A stretch of 64,000 bases of DNA from WJMD01 sp964596015. Lineage in GTDB: Bacteria; Joyebacterota; Joyebacteria; Joyebacterales; Joyebacteraceae. A model generated the notes under the pieces. It was not told the DNA's origin. It did not search any database and worked only from the letters and a program-made list of their open reading frames with translations. The stretch spans positions 1-64,000 of the forward strand of contig CAZQSB010000012.1 in assembly GCA_964596015.1 (NCBI GenBank), written 5' to 3'. Position 1 is the first letter of the stretch. Every line of letters starts with the position of its first letter. Positions 24,590-31,670 of this stretch are shown here, piece after piece. The position numbers and the translations under genes were made by a program.

Positions 24590-25378
24590 CTAGTCGATGA
24601 ACCAGACGAGCGAGCTCTGGAGCGAGACCGGCTGCTCACGGTTCAGGAGCACGCGGTGCCAGCCCTTGAGATGCAGCGTCGCGTGGTCCGGGTGACGGAT
24701 GGCGCCGCGCGCGTAGACGTCGGGGTTCGCGACCCTGATGTGGCTCGGCCGCTTCGCGAACTCCTCGTCCCTCTGGGCGCGCTCCCGGTACTCCTCGGCA
24801 GTGAACATGTCCCTGCCGACGACGTACACGGTCTGCCCGTTCTCACGATAGAGCTCCTCGCAGACGTGCGGCTTGCTCCACATCGTGCGCTGGATCGGCT
24901 CGTTCCCGTGAACGAGGGCGTCGGGGAACTCCCGGTCGACAGGCACGAAGAACCACTCGCCCTGACGCTTGAAGACCCCGTTCCTCCGCCTGGCCGTCTC
25001 CACGGGCGAGACGCCGTGCGCGGCCTCGCGGACCGGGTCGGGCATCAGAGCCCGCATGGCGTCGCGGATGGTGCTCACACGCTCGGGCACGGCCGCGACG
25101 AACCAGTCGCGCTCGTCGTGACCGCAGAGGAAACGGTTGCCGTCATCCGCGTAGAGAAGCAGATGGCGCTCCTTCGGACGCGCCTGCATCACGGTGAGCT
25201 CGGGCGGGTCCTGACCGACGGTGATCTCGAAGCAGGACCCCCTGCGGTCGCGCGCGACGTCGATGGCGAGACCATAGAAGTCGCGGCGACGCCACCGGTT
25301 GACGTCCCTCTCCTGGCGCCGGAAGCGAACCCGGGCCCCCATCGACTCGAAATGACGACGGATGGACTGCTCGTGCAT
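24590..25378 (-). CDS. conserved-looking hypothetical protein, unrecognised
   Basis: 262 residues, no signal peptide or membrane helix, so cytosolic. The N-terminus is basic and Arg-rich (MHEQSIRRHFESMGARVRFR). Notable segments are RERDVNRWRRRDF, RHLLLYADDGNRFLCGHDER, RRNGVFKRQGEWFFVPVDRE and HATLHLKGWHRVLLN. The ribosome site GGAGGTGGGGAC before the ATG is strong, and the codon use fits its neighbours, so it is a real gene. I cannot name a domain. The mix of a basic N-terminus and an Asp/His-containing centre would suit a nucleic-acid-related protein, but this is a guess. It stands alone, divergent from the pseudouridine synthase gene. Confidence 0.65.
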   Translation of the reverse strand: MHEQSIRRHFESMGARVRFRRQERDVNRWRRRDFYGLAIDVARDRRGSCFEITVGQDPPELTVMQARPKERHLLLYADDGNRFLCGHDERDWFVAAVPERVSTIRDAMRALMPDPVREAAHGVSPVETARRRNGVFKRQGEWFFVPVDREFPDALVHGNEPIQRTMWSKPHVCEELYRENGQTVYVVGRDMFTAEEYRERAQRDEEFAKRPSHIRVANPDVYARGAIRHPDHATLHLKGWHRVLLNREQPVSLQSSLVWFID

Positions 25379-25687
25379 GTCCCCACCTCCTGGTTGTCCG
25401 CGGTGCGGTCCCGCGGAGCCCTGTCTCCCGCGGGCGCGGGAGACGTTCTGCGACCGGAGGGGACCCTCGTGGTCCCTCTCCAGGGCCGGGCGCTCAGGCG
25501 CAGGTCGGGCGGGTGCCCGACGTCGCGCGAGACGCCAGCCTCATTGCCGCAGTAGGTGGGTCATGCCTTCCTTCCTTCTGAGGGGTTCCCGCACAAATCT
25601 TCCAATCCCCACAATAGAGGAACCCTCCCCGAGTCGTCAACACCGGACCCGGGGCATCGTGCTATCATGCCTCCGAGGAGAAGCAGC
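25379..25687. other. 309-bp divergent intergenic region
   Basis: Lies between the unknown protein (minus) and the pseudouridine synthase (plus), so it should hold both promoters. I see several short GC-rich inverted repeats, and on the minus strand a seven-codon open frame (start 25564) behind a strong purine tract. No promoter could be assigned with confidence. Confidence 0.4.
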
Positions 25688-26668
25688 ATGGAGTCGACGC
25701 GTCGGACATACAGGCTGAGGACAACGGTCCATCACTCGCTCCGGGACCGACCGGTGCTCGAGTTCCTGTCGGAGCGGTTCCGGTATCTTGCCCGCGACCT
25801 CTGGCGCGAGCGCATCGAAGCCGGCCGCATCAGGGTGAACGGAGAGGTCGCCGGCGCTGAGCGCGTCGTGCGGCGGGACGACGTCGTGGAGTACGAGGTG
25901 GAGGTCGACGAGCCGGACGTCGACTTCTCGTACGAAGCCGTCTACGAGGACGAACACCTTCTCGTTGTCTCGAAGTCGGGGAACATCCCCGTGCACGCGA
26001 GCGGCCGCTTCATCGGCAACACTCTCATCGCGGCCCTCCGCGCGGAACGGGGCGACGATCTCGCTCTCACGCACCGTCTCGACCGCGAGACCAGCGGGCT
26101 CGTCGTCATGACGAAGTCGCCCGGCACGCGGCGGACCATGTCCGAGGCGTTCGAGCGCGGCGCCGTCCTGAAGTCGTACCTCGCCGTGGTCCGGGGCGTC
26201 CCGGAGCTCGACGCGTTCGATGTGGACGCGCCGCTCAGGAAGATCGGAAAGCGGCACCCCGTCCCCCGCTCCGTCGTCGACACCGTTCGTGGCCGTCGCG
26301 CGCTCACCAGGGTCCGGGTTCTGGAGCGCTTCAGGGACTCGGCGCTCGTCCTCGCCGAACCGGTCACCGGGCGGACCAACCAGATCCGGGCGCATCTCGA
26401 GGTGTCCGGTCATCCGATCGTCGGGGACAAGACCTACGGCGTGCCGGCCAGACTTCTCCGACAGCTCGTGGACTCGCCCGGGTCCGAGGCGGTCAGGGAA
26501 CACCTCGTCCTCCCGAGACACGCCCTTCACTCGGCTCGTCTCCGCTTCCGGCACCCCGTCACGCGGACCGTTCTGGACCTCCGGACGGCAGCTCCCACCG
26601 ACCTTCGCCGGGCCATCCGGCGCCTGCGGAGCGGGAATCCTCTCGCGCAACTAAACCTGCGGCGGTGA
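25688..26668 (+). CDS. RluA-family RNA pseudouridine synthase
   Basis: 326 residues. The N-terminal S4-like RNA-binding domain (about 20-85) contains EAGRIRVNGEVAGAERVVRR. The catalytic domain follows with YEDEHLLVVSKSGNIPVHAS and the signature HRLDRETSGLVVMTK, whose Asp is the catalytic residue. Further on come SYLAVVRG, PVTGRTNQIRAHLEVSGHPI and GDKTYG. It isomerises uridine to pseudouridine in rRNA or tRNA; the site cannot be told from sequence. The start has GAGGAG about six bases upstream; an in-frame ATG at 25667 is an alternative. Confidence 0.93.
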   Translation: MESTRRTYRLRTTVHHSLRDRPVLEFLSERFRYLARDLWRERIEAGRIRVNGEVAGAERVVRRDDVVEYEVEVDEPDVDFSYEAVYEDEHLLVVSKSGNIPVHASGRFIGNTLIAALRAERGDDLALTHRLDRETSGLVVMTKSPGTRRTMSEAFERGAVLKSYLAVVRGVPELDAFDVDAPLRKIGKRHPVPRSVVDTVRGRRALTRVRVLERFRDSALVLAEPVTGRTNQIRAHLEVSGHPIVGDKTYGVPARLLRQLVDSPGSEAVREHLVLPRHALHSARLRFRHPVTRTVLDLRTAAPTDLRRAIRRLRSGNPLAQLNLRR

Positions 26669-26816
26669 CCCGGAGTCATAGGATGTGAACGGGCGGCCTG
26701 AAGGAAGAACGGCCGCTGAAGCGCCTCCGGGGAGGGAAGAGCGCTGAGGTTGGCAGGATGAAGGCCGGCAAGGGCGGAACGGCGCCCAGACCGGCGGCGA
26801 GAGGCGACCGGAGGTG

Positions 26817-26885
26817 ATGAGAATGACGTTTCTGACGAGGATCCGGACACTGAGACACCGCTGCGGCTACTTCGTGTTCGTCTAG
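26817..26885 (+). CDS. possible 22-residue small protein or leader peptide
   Basis: ATG at 26817 preceded by CCGGAGGTG. It would encode MRMTFLTRIRTLRHRCGYFV plus two residues, ending in TAG. The peptide is basic with a hydrophobic end. It lies about 240 bases before the phosphatase and just before a long hairpin, a layout seen in leader-peptide control, but the length is so short that chance is quite possible. Confidence 0.25.
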   Translation: MRMTFLTRIRTLRHRCGYFVFV

Positions 26886-26941
26886 CGCTCGCCCCCCCTG
26901 AGCGCTCTCATGAAGCACGACACACTGTCCCCCACAACCAT

Positions 26942-26984
26942 GGCCCGCCGGTCGTCGTCCCCCGCGGACGACGACCGGTGGGCC
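26942..26984. repeat. long inverted repeat (19-bp arms, one mismatch)
   Basis: Arms GGCCCGCCGGTCGTCGTCC (26942-26960) and GGACGACGACCGGTGGGCC (26966-26984) with a 5-base loop. No T tract follows on either strand, so it is not a classic terminator. It lies between the small frame and the phosphatase gene. Confidence 0.8.
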
Positions 26985-27127
26985 GCGTCGTGACCCCGCC
27001 TGGGGAGCTTCCCGCATCTTGGGAGTTGCTCAACGACGCCTCCCGGTCTAGTTTCGACAGAGCGGGCTTCGCTCGTTCTGGTTTGAATCAGCGGACCGGA
27101 CAGACACCCCATGGCATGGAGACAACG

Positions 27128-28237
27128 ATGAAGAGGAACCCGGTGGTGCGACTGGCCGTCGTCGCGGTGCTCGCTCTCGCTCTGCAGACGAGCGCATGGG
27201 CCGACGCGACGGCCCCCGAGAACATCATCCTGATGATCGGCGACGGCATGGGCCCGGCACAGGTGACGGCCGCGAAGATCCACGCGGGAGAGCTCAACAT
27301 GGAGCGGCTCACTTCGGGCGGACTGCAGTGGACGTTCGCCGAGGGCGCGCTCGTGACCGATTCGGCCGCGAGCGGCACGGCCCTGGCCACCGGGCACAAG
27401 ACGCACAACGGGGCCGTCTCCGTCACTTCAGACGGAAGACCCGTCACGACGGTGCTCGAGCACGCCGAGTCGCGGGGCATGGCCACCGGGCTCGTGGCGA
27501 CCTGCTCCATCACCCACGCGACCCCGGCCGTCTTCGCGGCCCACGTGGTCGACAGAAGCATGGACAACGAGATCGCGCGCCAGATGGCCGAGTCCGACAT
27601 CGAGGTCCTGTTCGGCGGCGGCCGGGCCTACTTCACGCCTCGGTCGACGCCGGGCGGCCTTCGCGACGACGGCCGCGACCTCCTCGCCGAACTCGGCGGC
27701 AGATCGGCGATCGTCACATCTGCGGAGGAGTTCCGGGAGCTCGGCGAGGTCGATTCCGCGGTCGGGCTCTTCGCCCGCCAGCACCCCGGAAGGGCTGACG
27801 CGCGCGAGCCGTCGCTCGTGGAGCTCACGTCGAAGGCCATCGAGATCCTCTCACGCGACGCCGACGGCTTCTTCCTCATGGTCGAGGGCTCGCAGATCGA
27901 CTGGGCCGGGCACGAAAACGACGCCGACTACCTCGTGGACGAGATGATGGACTTCGACGCGGCCGTCGGCGCCGCTCTCGACTTCGCGGAACAGGACGGC
28001 CGGACGCTCGTGCTCGTCACGGCCGACCATGAGTGCGGCGGACTCGCGGTCGTGGGCGGGTCGCTCGAGAGGCGAGAGTTCGTCGCCGACCACGCCGGGG
28101 ACAATCACACTGCGATCATGGTGCCCATCCTCGCGGCGGGCCCGGGCAGCGAGCGCTTCTCCGGGATCATCGACAACACGGACATCGGCAGGCGGTTGAT
28201 CGAGCTCGTGAGCGGCGCGTCCGCGGACACTCCTTAG
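27128..28237 (+). CDS. alkaline phosphatase (PhoA-type), exported
   Basis: 369 residues. Signal peptide (MKRNPVVRLAVVAVLALALQ then TSAWA). Metal-site and catalytic motifs of the PhoA family are visible: NIILMIGDGMG (metal-binding Asp38), VTDSAASGTALATG (nucleophile Ser79), MVEGSQIDWAGHENDAD and LVTADHECGG (zinc ligands), and a late DHAGDNHTA. It hydrolyses phosphomonoesters in the periplasm, releasing phosphate that the Pit transporter at 47447 could import. I chose the ATG at 27128 (GGAG six bases upstream) over the one at 27116. The length is typical of short bacterial forms. Confidence 0.94.
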   Translation: MKRNPVVRLAVVAVLALALQTSAWADATAPENIILMIGDGMGPAQVTAAKIHAGELNMERLTSGGLQWTFAEGALVTDSAASGTALATGHKTHNGAVSVTSDGRPVTTVLEHAESRGMATGLVATCSITHATPAVFAAHVVDRSMDNEIARQMAESDIEVLFGGGRAYFTPRSTPGGLRDDGRDLLAELGGRSAIVTSAEEFRELGEVDSAVGLFARQHPGRADAREPSLVELTSKAIEILSRDADGFFLMVEGSQIDWAGHENDADYLVDEMMDFDAAVGAALDFAEQDGRTLVLVTADHECGGLAVVGGSLERREFVADHAGDNHTAIMVPILAAGPGSERFSGIIDNTDIGRRLIELVSGASADTP

Positions 28238-28264
28238 GGAGACGCCTGCAGTACGCGGAGATGC

Positions 28265-28300
28265 GAACGGCCCCGGACCGTCACGGTCCGGGGCCGTTCT
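28265..28300. terminator. bidirectional terminator between alkaline phosphatase and pckA
   Basis: Perfect 16-bp stem GAACGGCCCCGGACCG / CGGTCCGGGGCCGTTC, 3-base loop, followed by TTCGTCT on the plus strand. It serves the two convergent genes. Confidence 0.85.
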
Positions 28301-28343
28301 TCGTCTGCGCGGGGAGCGAAACCGCCCCGGGGCGGCGTTCCCC

Positions 28344-30017
28344 TCATGGGCTCATCCCGTCTCGATCGGCGCTGGGGCACTGGGCGGCGACCTCGGGAGC
28401 GATACCCGCTCCTCCGTAGGCCTTCTCGAAGTGCGCCTTGAAATCGCCGGCGAGCTTGCGGGCGCGCTCCTCGAACGCCTGCGGGTCGTCCCACGTGTTC
28501 TTGGGAATCAGAATGGAGGGGTCCTCGATGCCGGGACAGCTCGTCGGGACCTCGACCTTGAAGATGGGGTCTGTCACATAGTCGACGTCCTCGAGCTTCC
28601 CCTCGAGCGCGGCGTTGACCATCGTGCGCGTGAGAGGAAGGTCCATGCGGCTCCCGACGCCGTAGGGCCCCCCGCTCCACCCGGTGTTCACGAGGTAGAC
28701 CGACGTTCCGTGCTGCTCCATGCGCTCGCCGAGCATGGTCGCGTAGACGTCAGGGTTCCTCGGCATGAAAGGCTCGCCGAAGAAGCGCGAGAACGTGCTC
28801 ACAGGGTCCACGATGCCGGTCTCGGTCCCCGCCAGCTTGCTCGTGTACCCCATCAGGAACCAGAACATCGCCTGCGCGCGGTTGAGACGGGACACGGGCG
28901 GGATGACGCCGTTCGCGTCGGCCGTCAGGAACAGAATGGTCTTCGGATGACCGGCCCGCGAGTCTTCCTTGATGTTCGAAAGGTAGCGGAGCGGGTAGGA
29001 GCCGCGCGAGTTCGGCGTCAGCCGGTCGTCGTAGAGGTCGAACTCCCCCCACGGATACATCATGGCGTTCTCGATGATGGCTCCGTGGTTCTCGACGTCG
29101 TCCTTGTGGAAGCAGGCGTTGTAGATCTCGGGCTCCTTGACCGGATCGAGGTCGATGAGCTTCGCGTAGCAGCCGTTCTCGAAGTTGGCGACGCCGTTGT
29201 CGCTCCATCCGTGCTCGTCGTCGCCGAGAAGGGCGCGCGAGGCGTCGGCCGAGAGCGTGGTCTTCCCTGTACCCGAGAGTCCCAGAAGAAGAGCCGAGTC
29301 TCCCCTCGGTCCCTCGTTCGCGCTGCAATGAATGGGGAGGATCCCCTCCGCCGGCAGCATGTAGTTCATCACCGTGAAGATGAGCTTCTTGACGCTCCCG
29401 CCGTAGGCCGACCCGTACACGACGCCGAGCCTCCGGTCGAGGTCCATGGCCACGGCCATCGTGGAGGTGTGGCCGAGCCTCGGATCGACGCGGAGCCGCC
29501 CCTTGTACCGGTCGGGGTCGAGCTTGTGATACGGCAGCGCAACGAGCGTGAAGTGTCTGTCCGAGAAGCAGCTCTGATTCGCCGCGTTCTCGTCCCACGG
29601 ACGGAACATGTTGTCGGTGAAGAGCGCCGCGAGCGCCCAGTCGGTCACCGTGTGGATCGGCAGCGCGTACGAGGGGTCGGCGCCCACCAGGCGGTCGGTC
29701 GCGTAGAGCCTCTCGACCTCTCCGAGCGTCTCGAGCGAGTCCTCGAGGAGCATGTCGAATGTCTCGGGCGCGAGTTCGATGTTGTTGGGGCTTGTCCAAT
29801 CGATGGTGTCTTCGCTCTCTGAACGTCGGACGATGTAGGTGTCCTTGGGGCTCCGACCTGTCGACTCGGGAGGGGTCCAGGTGGCCAGCGCCCCCGACGC
29901 GCTCGGCACCGCCTCGCGGTGCGTCACCGCTTCGCGGATCATCTCAGCTTTCGGGATGTTCCTCCTGAGATCCGTTCTCTCTGACAGGAGCTGCTCGAGT
30001 CTCTCTCGGAAAGTCAT
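28344..30017 (-). CDS. pckA: phosphoenolpyruvate carboxykinase (ATP)
   Basis: 557 residues, cytosolic. It interconverts oxaloacetate plus ATP with PEP, CO2 and ADP, at the junction of gluconeogenesis and the TCA cycle. Signature segments are the P-loop LLGLSGTGKTTLSAD, DDEHGWSDNGVANFENGCYA (metal and substrate site), FLTADANGVIPPVSRL and TGWSGGPYGVG. It is slightly longer than most bacterial homologues (about 530-540). The ATG at 30017 has GGAGG five bases upstream. Monocistronic with a terminator behind it. Direction of flux is not readable from sequence. Confidence 0.97.
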   Translation of the reverse strand: MTFRERLEQLLSERTDLRRNIPKAEMIREAVTHREAVPSASGALATWTPPESTGRSPKDTYIVRRSESEDTIDWTSPNNIELAPETFDMLLEDSLETLGEVERLYATDRLVGADPSYALPIHTVTDWALAALFTDNMFRPWDENAANQSCFSDRHFTLVALPYHKLDPDRYKGRLRVDPRLGHTSTMAVAMDLDRRLGVVYGSAYGGSVKKLIFTVMNYMLPAEGILPIHCSANEGPRGDSALLLGLSGTGKTTLSADASRALLGDDEHGWSDNGVANFENGCYAKLIDLDPVKEPEIYNACFHKDDVENHGAIIENAMMYPWGEFDLYDDRLTPNSRGSYPLRYLSNIKEDSRAGHPKTILFLTADANGVIPPVSRLNRAQAMFWFLMGYTSKLAGTETGIVDPVSTFSRFFGEPFMPRNPDVYATMLGERMEQHGTSVYLVNTGWSGGPYGVGSRMDLPLTRTMVNAALEGKLEDVDYVTDPIFKVEVPTSCPGIEDPSILIPKNTWDDPQAFEERARKLAGDFKAHFEKAYGGAGIAPEVAAQCPSADRDGMSP

Positions 30018-30140
30018 GCTGCCTCCAGTTCGACGACCCGGGCAGGGTCGCGTCGCTCGCGGTCAGACAGGAACGCCGGTCGCACGTCGCCCGAACGCCG
30101 GTCGCAGGTATACGGCGGGAATCCAGCGTCACGACCTTCC

Positions 30141-30170
30141 ATGCTACCATCGGAACGAGGCCCAAGTGAA
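30141..30170 (-). promoter_or_regulatory. candidate sigma-70 promoter of pckA
   Basis: Minus strand: TTCACT (30170-30165), 18-base spacer, TAGCAT (30146-30141), about 120 bases before the pckA ATG. Moderate match only. Confidence 0.35.
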
Positions 30171-30307
30171 GCGCCAACCACGAACGGCGGCCGCGTTGGC
30201 CAGGGTCTCGCAGAAGGGCGGCAGAGGTTCCTGTGGGCTTCCGCCGCGGCACGTGCTATATCGTATCGATGGACCGGTAACGCTTGGAACGCTCTCGGGG
30301 AGGGACC

Positions 30308-31372
30308 ATGGCCAGACTCTTCAGACGCCGCGGCAAGGACGTCGGAGTTCCGCCGGGGACGCTCATTCACACGGGCGCCACCAGAGAGGGTGTCGTCACC
30401 ATCAGCGTCATCGACTACGGCGAGACGGCCATCGGCGAGCGCGAGCTCCGCAGTCCGGAGGAGGTCTCGCAGTACATCGGGACGGACAGCGTCACATGGA
30501 TCAACGTCGACGGCGTGCATGATGTCGGAGTCGTCGAGAGCCTGGGGCGCGTGTTCGACCTCCACCCCCTGACGCTCGAGGACATCGTCAACACGGCGCA
30601 GAGGGCCAAGATCGAGGAGTACGAGGACGCCATCTATCTGGTGCTCCGCATGCCTCACATCCACCCCGACACGAACGAGATCCTCTCTGAGCAGATCAGC
30701 CTCATCCTCACGAAGGACTGCGTGCTGTCCTTCCAGGAGCAGCCCGGCGACGTCTTCGAGCCCGTCCGCCAGCGCCTCAGGGCTGGCGCGGGGAGGATCC
30801 GGAAGGCGGGCGCCGACTACCTCTGCTACGCCCTCGTCGACGCCGTCGTCGACCACTACTTCGTGCTGCTCGAGCGTGTCAGCGACCGTCTCGAGGAGCT
30901 CGAGGAGGAGGTCCATACCGACCCCTCCCCCGAGACGCTGCGCTCGGTGCACACGCTTCGAAGCGAATCGATCCTTCTCCGGAAGTCCGTGTGGCCGCTC
31001 CGCGACATGATCAGCGGTTTCGCCCGCACCGATTCCCAGCTCATCGCGGAGCAGACCAGGGTCTACCTGCGGGACGTCCACGACCACGCTATCCAGGTCA
31101 TCGACACGATCGAGACGATGAGAGACATGGTCGGCTCTCTCATCGACCTCTACATGTCGGCGGCCTCGAACAGGATGAACGAGATTATGAAGGTCCTCAC
31201 CATCGTCGGAAGCCTCTTCATCCCTCTCACCTTCATCGCGGGCATCTACGGCATGAACTTCGAGCACATGCCGGAGCTCTCCTGGCGCTGGGGATACGCC
31301 GGCATCTGGGCCGTCATGCTCGCGGTTCTCGTCGGGATGCTCTTCTTCTTCCACAGGAGGAGATGGCTGTAG
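30308..31372 (+). CDS. corA: CorA-family magnesium/cobalt transporter
   Basis: 354 residues. A large soluble N-terminal domain (SVTWINVDGVHDVGVVESLG, HPLTLEDIVNTAQRAKIEEY) is followed by long helices. Two membrane helices lie near 295-315 and 330-350, with the selectivity motif GMN in FIAGIYGMNFEHMPELSWRW at the end of the first. A basic tail HRRRW closes it. As a pentamer it moves Mg2+ (or Co2+/Ni2+) into the cytosol. GGGGAGGGACC stands before the ATG at 30308. It stands alone, divergent from pckA. Confidence 0.96.
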   Translation: MARLFRRRGKDVGVPPGTLIHTGATREGVVTISVIDYGETAIGERELRSPEEVSQYIGTDSVTWINVDGVHDVGVVESLGRVFDLHPLTLEDIVNTAQRAKIEEYEDAIYLVLRMPHIHPDTNEILSEQISLILTKDCVLSFQEQPGDVFEPVRQRLRAGAGRIRKAGADYLCYALVDAVVDHYFVLLERVSDRLEELEEEVHTDPSPETLRSVHTLRSESILLRKSVWPLRDMISGFARTDSQLIAEQTRVYLRDVHDHAIQVIDTIETMRDMVGSLIDLYMSAASNRMNEIMKVLTIVGSLFIPLTFIAGIYGMNFEHMPELSWRWGYAGIWAVMLAVLVGMLFFFHRRRWL

Positions 31373-31488
31373 ACGGACCGGCCCTGGACGATGGAGCAGG
31401 CGCCCGGACTCCCTTGTAGCCGTTCACACGGTGCCACACGGGCTTGAGATGTACTCGCCTCCCCTGTAAACAATATAGCTTCACCAAA

Positions 31489-31519
31489 CATATATGGCGT
31501 AGTGTTAGGATTGTGTTAG
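31489..31519 (+). promoter_or_regulatory. palindrome plus 11-bp-spaced direct repeat, possible response-regulator operator
   Basis: CATATATG (31489-31496) followed by GTGTTAG at 31502 and again at 31513, an exact 11-base period typical of OmpR/PhoB-type tandem sites. A very similar element lies at 49457-49485 in the opposite direction. About 150 bases upstream of the DUF4397 gene, in an unusually AT-rich patch. Confidence 0.45.
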
Positions 31520-31670
31520 AGGTGGCGAGCCAAGATGCCGCCACCCGCGCGATTATGTGATGCGCGGCTTTCTGCGCTTTGTCTTTCTCGAATCCCGTCT
31601 GATTCTCCTGCATCATGATGCCTGTGTGGGTGAACGTGCATCAGGGGATCAGCACGGGAGGAGGAAGGGA

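Larger units (their letters stand above)
26669..27127. other. 459-bp intergenic region with a possible 22-codon frame and a long hairpin
   Basis: Holds no full-size gene that I trust. It contains a small frame at 26817-26885 with a good ribosome site and a long near-perfect inverted repeat at 26942-26984, both listed separately. The alkaline phosphatase promoter must lie in the last part, but I found no convincing match. Confidence 0.5.

Noticed and set aside
26676..27017. Minus-strand gene of about 110 codons before alkaline phosphatase
   Set aside because: Arg/Ser-rich reading without a ribosome site or domain, and it runs through the long hairpin; probably not coding.
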